Shown one piece after another: positions 28,670-34,437 of a DNA stretch of 34,437 bases. The position numbers and the translations under genes are program-made. Under the pieces are notes generated by a model, which was given only the letters and a program-made list of their open reading frames with translations, ran no database searches and was not told the origin of the DNA. How positions within the stretch are numbered: position 1 is the first letter of the stretch; every line of letters begins with the position of its first letter. Source of the DNA: Acidobacteriota bacterium (lineage in GTDB: Bacteria; Actinomycetota; Acidimicrobiia; Spongiisociales; UBA11373); assembly GCA_022571885.1 (NCBI GenBank), contig JACZWZ010000007.1:4493-38929 (forward strand), read 5' to 3'.

Positions 28670-29395
28670 ATGCTGGGTGAGTGGCCGATCTCCTACGCTG
28701 AGTGGGTGATGGATCCCACGCCTCGTATCTCGTCGGACGTGCATCGCAGTCTGAACCCGGCGCTGACCCTCCTGTTGCGGGTGGCGCTCTACGCAGTAGC
28801 TGCGTTTTCTCTTGCATCGACAATCGCCACTCTCAATGAGGTTGCCGCTTTCGACGACCTCATGAGAACGGGCCGTTCGGTATCGGTGACCGAACTGGCG
28901 GCAGCCGAGGGGCTGACCGAGGGTTTTGCACGGCTGGCGTTCTGGGTGGGGTTGGCCGCGGGCGGACTCACGATCGTGTGGTGGTATCGCGCCTATCAGG
29001 TGGTCGCCGCTGCCAGACCGACCGGGCGAACCTGGTCGGCCCGGTGGGCGGTGGGCAGCTGGTTCATTCCGTTCGCCAACATGGTGATACCGAAGCTGGT
29101 ACTCAACGAGATCGATCGTATTTCCAGGGCAGCCGAGTCGGGGGATGCCGATTGGCGCAGCGAACCGCTCACGGTTCTACCTCACTGGTGGTGGTTCTTC
29201 TGGGTGGGGGGCCTGGTGCTCACATTGGTAGGAGTGGGTATCTCCACCGGTGAGATGGCGGCGGCCACCTTCCGAAGCGACGCCTACCGGACCGGTTTGG
29301 TGTTGACCGAGTGGGGATTCGCCGCGTCCACTCTGGCCGGGTTCTTGGGGGCGGCCAGCGTCAGGGTCATCGGAGCCCGTCTCCACTCATTCTGA
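28670..29395 (+). CDS. DUF4328-like membrane protein
   Basis: Multiple TM helices; WWYRAYQVVAAARPTGRTWSARWAVGSWFIPFANMVIPKLVLNEIDR is characteristic. Confidence 0.75.
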   Translation: MLGEWPISYAEWVMDPTPRISSDVHRSLNPALTLLLRVALYAVAAFSLASTIATLNEVAAFDDLMRTGRSVSVTELAAAEGLTEGFARLAFWVGLAAGGLTIVWWYRAYQVVAAARPTGRTWSARWAVGSWFIPFANMVIPKLVLNEIDRISRAAESGDADWRSEPLTVLPHWWWFFWVGGLVLTLVGVGISTGEMAAATFRSDAYRTGLVLTEWGFAASTLAGFLGAASVRVIGARLHSF

Positions 29396-30544
29396 TCACG
29401 ATCCGGGAACCCAGTCCCGGAGTCGCATCGATTTGTCGGTCATGACTGCCTCTTCGACCAGATCGTCGACCTGGGCCATGATCGCGCGGAGCTTGCCCGG
29501 CGAGGTAGAGACCGAAACCCTGGCTCCCCCCGAGATGTCGCACATCTCCTGGGTACGGGAGGACACCTCGAACGTGCCGATCTGGCGAGCCCGGACGACG
29601 ATGGTGTTCTTGTCGAGACCGATGAGTGGTCGCAGCATCGGCATTTCGATGACCCGATCGAGGGCGGCGACATTGTCCAATGTCTGGGTTGACACCTGAC
29701 CGAGAGATTCGCCATTGATGATGGCGCGGGTGTCGCCATCCGAGAGGGCGATTCCCTCCGCAGCCCGGTACATCACACCCTTTAGTGCCATCTGGCGGTC
29801 ACGGGCGGGGACACGGCGCTGGATTTCTGCGATCGCCGGCTCGAGATCCACGATGTGAAGTATCGGATCGGTTCCGGCGCCGTAGAGCTCGGTGAGGAGG
29901 TGGGCGATACCTGCCGCATGGTCGGCCTGTCCGCACCCGAGCGAGAAGTGGAGGTAGTCGAGGGCCACGCCGCGCTGCGCCATGAGGTAAGCAGCAACCG
30001 GGGAGTCGATACCGCCGGAGAACATGACCAGTGCCTTGCCTTGGGTTCCGGCGGGGAGACCCCCAACACCGGGTTCGGTTGCGAGCGTGAGGTAGGCCGT
30101 CCCATTGACGACTCGGATGCGCACGGTCACCGCGGGGTTGCTCAGATCTACCACGCCTCCCGCCTCGACCAGCAGCGTGCCGGCGGCGATGGCGAGGTCT
30201 TGTGACGACCAGTCATGCGATCCGAGCCGTTTGGGGCGAACCGCAAATGTCTTTCCGCGCACCGTGTCGCCGAATTGGGCGGCGACAAGGTGCGCCAGTT
30301 CCTCGATCGTCTTGAACTCGACCGCCTCGACGGTCTCGACCGCGCCAACACCGAACACCCTGGAGAGTCGCTTCACCGCATTTTCGGCGGACACGGACAC
30401 AGCGAGGCGGTGTCCGGCGAGTCTGCTGATCTCGACTTCGCCGTCGAAGGCAGCAGAGATCGCTTTGGTCAGCACGCCGATCATGCGGCGTTGGGTGCGC
30501 TGCGACTTGAGGTAGATCTCTGGTTCGAGCGATGCGACGAGCAT
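29396..30544 (-). CDS. thiI: tRNA 4-thiouridine synthase ThiI
   Basis: EPEIYLKSQRTQRRM, THUMP region, PP-loop MFSGGIDSPVAAYLMAQRG, MPMLRPLIGLDKNTIVVRARQIGTFEVSS; start at ATG 30544. Confidence 0.92.
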   Translation of the reverse strand: MLVASLEPEIYLKSQRTQRRMIGVLTKAISAAFDGEVEISRLAGHRLAVSVSAENAVKRLSRVFGVGAVETVEAVEFKTIEELAHLVAAQFGDTVRGKTFAVRPKRLGSHDWSSQDLAIAAGTLLVEAGGVVDLSNPAVTVRIRVVNGTAYLTLATEPGVGGLPAGTQGKALVMFSGGIDSPVAAYLMAQRGVALDYLHFSLGCGQADHAAGIAHLLTELYGAGTDPILHIVDLEPAIAEIQRRVPARDRQMALKGVMYRAAEGIALSDGDTRAIINGESLGQVSTQTLDNVAALDRVIEMPMLRPLIGLDKNTIVVRARQIGTFEVSSRTQEMCDISGGARVSVSTSPGKLRAIMAQVDDLVEEAVMTDKSMRLRDWVPGS

Positions 30545-30650
30545 CAGGACACTCCGGAGGGGGCAACGCAGAGGATACCGAGAGGCTGATCGAACGCGCG
30601 GCAACGGGCGATTCCCATGTGCATGGTCGCCGTATGGTTGTGGTGGACCG

Positions 30651-30980
30651 TCAACTCATTGCCTGTAGTAGCCACAGCACGCTCATTCCGGCGCCGATCG
30701 TGGCGAGTACGTTCTTGGTGCGCCACGCCACCACGCCGGCGATGATCCCTGCCACGAAGCGGTCGGTTCCGAGATCGAAGGTCCCGGAGGCGTGGGTGAT
30801 CGACGGGGTCACGATGGCCGCCAGCACTGCTGGCGGGATCAGGCGGAGGATGCGCATCGCAAGATCGGGAATTGTGGCCACCCGCCCGAGGAGTGCGATG
30901 AAGGACAGCCTGATGAGCCAGGTGCCGAGTCCGGCCAAGCCGATCAGGATCCAGATGAGGGTGGGGGAGTACGTCGTCAT
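30651..30980 (-). CDS. azlD: AzlD family branched-chain amino acid transport subunit
   Basis: GTWLIRLSFIALLGRVATIPDLAMRILRLIPPAVLAAIVTPSI; overlaps an AzlC-like gene. Confidence 0.85.
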   Translation of the reverse strand: MTTYSPTLIWILIGLAGLGTWLIRLSFIALLGRVATIPDLAMRILRLIPPAVLAAIVTPSITHASGTFDLGTDRFVAGIIAGVVAWRTKNVLATIGAGMSVLWLLQAMS

Positions 30981-31669
30981 TCTCGGCTCCAGATCACTCC
31001 GGCCACAAGACCAAGTCCCGATGCCACCAGAAGCCCCAGATTCAACGGAAGTGATACGAAGGCAACGGCAGACGTCGCCGCGGTCACGGCTGCAATCGTG
31101 GAGGCGCGGTCATTGATGGCCGGGAAGACCAATGCCATGAACACCAGCGGAACCGCGAAGTCCAGTGACCACTTTTCGGGGACACCTGAGCCAATGATCA
31201 CCCCCGCCAGGGACGCGATCTGCCAGGTGACCCAGAGGCCCAGTGAGGCTCCCATGTAGTAGGAGAATCGCTCCGAGGGAGTTTCGTCGATTTGGTCGAA
31301 CCGGACGATGCTGACTGCAAATGACTGGTCGGTGATGATGTAGGACCCGTAGGCCTTGCGCAGCGGCGAGAGATCACGAAACGTCGGGGCCAGCGCAGCG
31401 CTGTACATGGCCATCCGCGCGTTGATCACTAGAACGGTGGCGACGATGACGATCGGTGCTGCGTCACGTCCGATCAGGTCGATCATCGCCAGTTGCGAAG
31501 CCCCGGCGAACACGATCGGAGATGCGGCATACGCTTGGATCGAGTCGAGTCCGGCCTCGACCGCGGCGATGCCTGCAATGATGCCGAACGGGAACACGCC
31601 AACCAGGATTGGTGCAATGTCGAAGAATCCTGCTTGGAATGGGGCACGTCTGGCCGAGGGCTGGTTCAT
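30977..31669 (-). CDS. azlC: AzlC family amino acid permease
   Basis: PFGIIAGIAAVEAGLDSIQAYAASPIVFAGASQLAMIDLIG..TDQSFAV; start at ATG 31669. Confidence 0.88.
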   Translation of the reverse strand: MNQPSARRAPFQAGFFDIAPILVGVFPFGIIAGIAAVEAGLDSIQAYAASPIVFAGASQLAMIDLIGRDAAPIVIVATVLVINARMAMYSAALAPTFRDLSPLRKAYGSYIITDQSFAVSIVRFDQIDETPSERFSYYMGASLGLWVTWQIASLAGVIIGSGVPEKWSLDFAVPLVFMALVFPAINDRASTIAAVTAATSAVAFVSLPLNLGLLVASGLGLVAGVIWSRE

Positions 31670-31747
31670 TGAGGCAGGGACGGTAACGCCAACGAGCCGG
31701 GAGGTTGTGGCTAACGTCGCCCTCGGTCGAGCCGGGCTCTGGAGATC

Positions 31748-33415
31748 ATGCACCAGGACATCTACACCCTCAGCAGTGAGATCGTGGACGAGACCGCGGC
31801 TGCGATTCCGACGCTCGCCACCTCGCTCGGAATCGCCGGATACGACCACGAATGGGGGGATCTCTCACCTTCCGGACTCGAGGCACTTGCCGACCTCCGA
31901 AGGGACCAGCTACGCCGGGTGGCCGGGCTTCCTGCCGCCGCCGATCAGTGGGCTCGGCTGGCGGTAGATGTGGTGACTGCCGAGTTGGAACGTGATCTCG
32001 GCTTCCATGAGGCTGGCGAGGACTTACGAGAGCTGAACAGCATTGCGTCGCCGCTGCAGGACCTGCGCGATGCTTTCGACCAGATGGATACCGAGACGGT
32101 GGAAGGCTGGTCCAACATCGCTTCTCGGCTCGAGAAGCTCCCGGGTGCCCTGGAGCAGTACGCCGAAAGCTTGTCTCTCAGCCAGGAACGGGGCCAGACA
32201 GTGGCGCGACGACAGGTTGTGGAGGGCGTGCGGCAGGCGCGCAACCACTCTGGGGACGATTCCCACTTCAACACGTTCCCCGCCGCCGCCGCCGGCGTCG
32301 TCGGCGAGTCCCTGGCCCGGCGAATCGAGGTCGGAGTCGCATCGGCCCGAGCGGCGTATGGAACGCTTGCCAACTTCTTGGAGCAACAGTATCTACCGCG
32401 GGCGACCGAGCGCGATGGCGTCGGTCGCGATCGCTACGTCATGCACGCGGCTCGGTTTCTCGGGTCCGAAGTCGAACCGATATCAACCTACGAGTGGGGG
32501 TGGAGCGAGGTCGAACGGCTCCGAGGACGCATGGTCGATGTGTCGGAGGAGATCCTTCCGGGTGGCGAGCTAGCCGACGCACTCGAACTGCTTCTCACCG
32601 ATCCAGAGCGAGCCGCCAAGAGCCAGGATGAGTTCCGCGACCTGATGCTGGAGCGACAGGAGATAGCGCTGCGGGAGTTGGACGGTACCCACTTCGACGT
32701 CCCCGAACCGGTCCGTGCGATCGATGTCAAAATGACACCGCCCGGGGGCCCCCTGGGGGCGTACTACTACCAGCCGAGCGAGGACTTCTCCCGCCCGGGC
32801 ACCGTCTATTGGTCAAAGGGCGATCAGCAGCAGATCCCGTTGTTCGATGAAGTGACTACCGCGTATCACGAAGGCTTCCCCGGGCATCACCTGCAGGTGG
32901 GGCTCCAACTGACCGCCGGGGATCGCTTCTCGAGGATGCAGAAGGTCATGGTGTGGTACTCGGGGTCCGGGGAAGGCTGGGCGCTGTATGCCGAGGATCT
33001 CATGGAGGAACTCGGGTACCTCGAAAAGCCCGACTACGTGATGGGCAAGCTTGCTTCTGAGATGCTTCGGGCGTGCCGGGTGGTGATCGACATCGGATCG
33101 CATCTCGAGCTTCTGATCCCCGACGACCAGCCATTCCATCCGGGCGAGAGATGGACCTTCGATGCCGGGGTAGAGATGCTCGAGGCCTATGCAGCCCAAG
33201 ATCATGACCTTTCGGTCTCGGAGATGAACCGCTACCTTGGGTGGCCGGGCCAGGCCATCTCCTACAAGGTGGGCCAGCAGGCAATCCGGGACCTCCGCAG
33301 CGAAGAGCAATCCCGGCTTGGTGGCGACTACGACCAGAAGGCTTTCCACGCCAGGTTGCTCGAGGTCGGGGCAGTCGGCCTCGATACGCTCCGCAGCCAC
33401 GTCAGAGACGCCTGA
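31748..33415 (+). CDS. DUF885 family putative metallopeptidase
   Basis: TAYHEGFPGHHLQ and GEGWALYAEDLMEELGY motifs; 555 aa. Confidence 0.9.
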   Translation: MHQDIYTLSSEIVDETAAAIPTLATSLGIAGYDHEWGDLSPSGLEALADLRRDQLRRVAGLPAAADQWARLAVDVVTAELERDLGFHEAGEDLRELNSIASPLQDLRDAFDQMDTETVEGWSNIASRLEKLPGALEQYAESLSLSQERGQTVARRQVVEGVRQARNHSGDDSHFNTFPAAAAGVVGESLARRIEVGVASARAAYGTLANFLEQQYLPRATERDGVGRDRYVMHAARFLGSEVEPISTYEWGWSEVERLRGRMVDVSEEILPGGELADALELLLTDPERAAKSQDEFRDLMLERQEIALRELDGTHFDVPEPVRAIDVKMTPPGGPLGAYYYQPSEDFSRPGTVYWSKGDQQQIPLFDEVTTAYHEGFPGHHLQVGLQLTAGDRFSRMQKVMVWYSGSGEGWALYAEDLMEELGYLEKPDYVMGKLASEMLRACRVVIDIGSHLELLIPDDQPFHPGERWTFDAGVEMLEAYAAQDHDLSVSEMNRYLGWPGQAISYKVGQQAIRDLRSEEQSRLGGDYDQKAFHARLLEVGAVGLDTLRSHVRDA

Positions 33416-33436
33416 CGGAACCAGAGGCCGGCGCCG

Positions 33437-33506
33437 CCTACTGTGCCCAGCGGTCTCAGCCATGCGGCTCTGGCGTTGGGCTCGGGGGGCCGCCAGTCCC
33501 AGGCAG
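33437..33506 (-). repeat. Dispersed repeat family C, inverted copy
   Basis: Reverse complement CTGCCTGGGACTGGCGGCCCCCCGAGCCCAACGCCAGAGCCGCATGGCTGAGACCGCTGGGCACAGTAGG aligns with 8538-8607. Confidence 0.5.
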
Positions 33507-33521
33507 CCGAGCCCGCGCCTT

Positions 33522-33884
33522 CTAATCGCTTGAGGGTGGATGCGCCGAGATTTCGACGGCGACCCACAGCGTCTTCGACATGGGGTAGAAGAGCAATGGG
33601 ACGAGCAGGTTGATGACAATCCCCGTCGCGGTCATGGCGGTCCAGGGCGGATCCGGCCAGGCAGCGATGGCCCAGACGACCATGGCCACTGCGAACAAGC
33701 CGATTGTGAATGCGGTATTGATGAGGACTGCACCCAGCCAGTAGCCCTCTTCTCGCTCGTACTTGTGATCGCATGAAGGGCATCGATCAACCATCGTGCC
33801 CCATGATTGGAACACACCGCGGTGCCCACAATTGGGGCAGCGACGCATGGAGGCGCGACCGATTCGACGTAGCACGGGCCGCAT
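33522..33884 (-). CDS. DUF983 family protein
   Basis: RRCPNCGHRGVFQSWGTMVDRCPSCDHKYEREEGYWLGAVLINTAFTIG. Confidence 0.85.
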   Translation of the reverse strand: MRPVLRRIGRASMRRCPNCGHRGVFQSWGTMVDRCPSCDHKYEREEGYWLGAVLINTAFTIGLFAVAMVVWAIAAWPDPPWTAMTATGIVINLLVPLLFYPMSKTLWVAVEISAHPPSSD

Positions 33885-33932
33885 TCTCGCGCGTCGCTAC
33901 AGGTTCCCGGCCGTTGGGCCGATACACCGACG

Positions 33933-34437
33933 GTGACCGCCCCCCCTCAACCGACCATCGACGTCGGCGCCGTCGTTCCGGACGCCGTCGCCCCAGCGGT
34001 CGTGGCCCCAATTGTGGGCACCGCGGTCGTGGCCCCAGAGGCTGTCGCCCCAGCGGTCGTGGCCCCAGAGGTTGTTGCCCCAGAGGCTGTCGCCCCAGCG
34101 GTCGTGGCCCCAGACGCTGTCGCCTCGAGCGCCGATGGCGACGATTTGGTCGGGCAGCTTCTCGACGCCTGCATCGCCCGCGGCGCCTCCGATCTTCACA
34201 TCACTCCGGGGAGTCCCCCGGTTTGCCGAATCGCCGGCGAACTAATACCGCTCACCGATGCCGTGTGGGGCGCCGAGACGACCGAGGTCTTTTGTCGCGC
34301 TGTGGCGGGGCACCACTGGGAGGAACTGGACCGGATCGGGACGACCGACTTCGGGCTGGCGCACCCCTCGGGTAACCGGTTCCGAGCGAACGTGATGAAG
34401 CAGCGGGCCGGATACTCCGCAGTGTTGCGCCGCATCT
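33933..34437 (+). CDS. pilT: PilT-type twitching/type IV pilus ATPase, N-terminal part (truncated by window end)
   Basis: Manual translation from GTG 33933: VTAPPQPTIDVGAVVPDAVAPAVVAPIVG...DDLVGQLLDACIARGASDLHITPGSPPVCRIAGELIPLTDAVWGAETTEVFCRAVAGHHWEELDRIGTTDFGLAHPSGNRFRANVMKQRAGYSAVLRRI; absent from the ORF track. Start codon uncertain. Confidence 0.85.
   Translation, partial: MTAPPQPTIDVGAVVPDAVAPAVVAPIVGTAVVAPEAVAPAVVAPEVVAPEAVAPAVVAPDAVASSADGDDLVGQLLDACIARGASDLHITPGSPPVCRIAGELIPLTDAVWGAETTEVFCRAVAGHHWEELDRIGTTDFGLAHPSGNRFRANVMKQRAGYSAVLRRI

Noticed and set aside
33897-34199. Minus-strand ORF with repeated WGHDRWGDSLWG
   Set aside because: Antisense to the PilT N-terminal AP-x-x-V repeat; the plus frame runs into a recognisable conserved domain.

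Overview
The window is a GC-rich, gene-dense chromosomal segment whose gene neighbourhoods look actinobacterial (lineage inferred only; Acidimicrobiia-like is a guess). Left part: mannose/cell-envelope cluster (truncated glycosyltransferase-type membrane protein, DUF5719-like, thioredoxin-like, DUF3499-like, large membrane protein, GT2, phosphomannomutase, Trm112-like, cupin mannose-6-P isomerase-like, S-adenosylhomocysteinase). Middle: divergent FtsH-like protease, ComF-like PRTase, hpf - NarL-type regulator - HEAT-repeat - HD-GYP - secA, then prfB - ftsE - ftsX - M23 peptidase - smpB - lipoprotein - ssrA (tmRNA). Right: ABC-2 exporter, DUF4328-like, ThiI, AzlCD, DUF885, DUF983, and the 5' end of a PilT-type ATPase that the ORF track misses. 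Most genes are ordinary housekeeping. The non-routine signals are: (1) a composite dispersed intergenic element made of variable heptamer tandem repeats plus a conserved G/C-rich frame around a hairpin whose stem sequence differs from copy to copy while staying palindromic; (2) two further dispersed intergenic repeat families, one of which forms a ~130-bp tandem array that appears to have split an ATGA-overlapping smpB/lipoprotein gene pair; (3) a canonical RF2 +1 programmed frameshift site hidden by the ORF track; (4) a tmRNA with a short AEDNFALAA tag; (5) a perfect AT-rich operator-like palindrome before the DUF3499 gene; (6) a 5-codon AP-x-x-V repeat linker in front of PilT. No CRISPR array, rRNA, tRNA, prophage or transposase was found.
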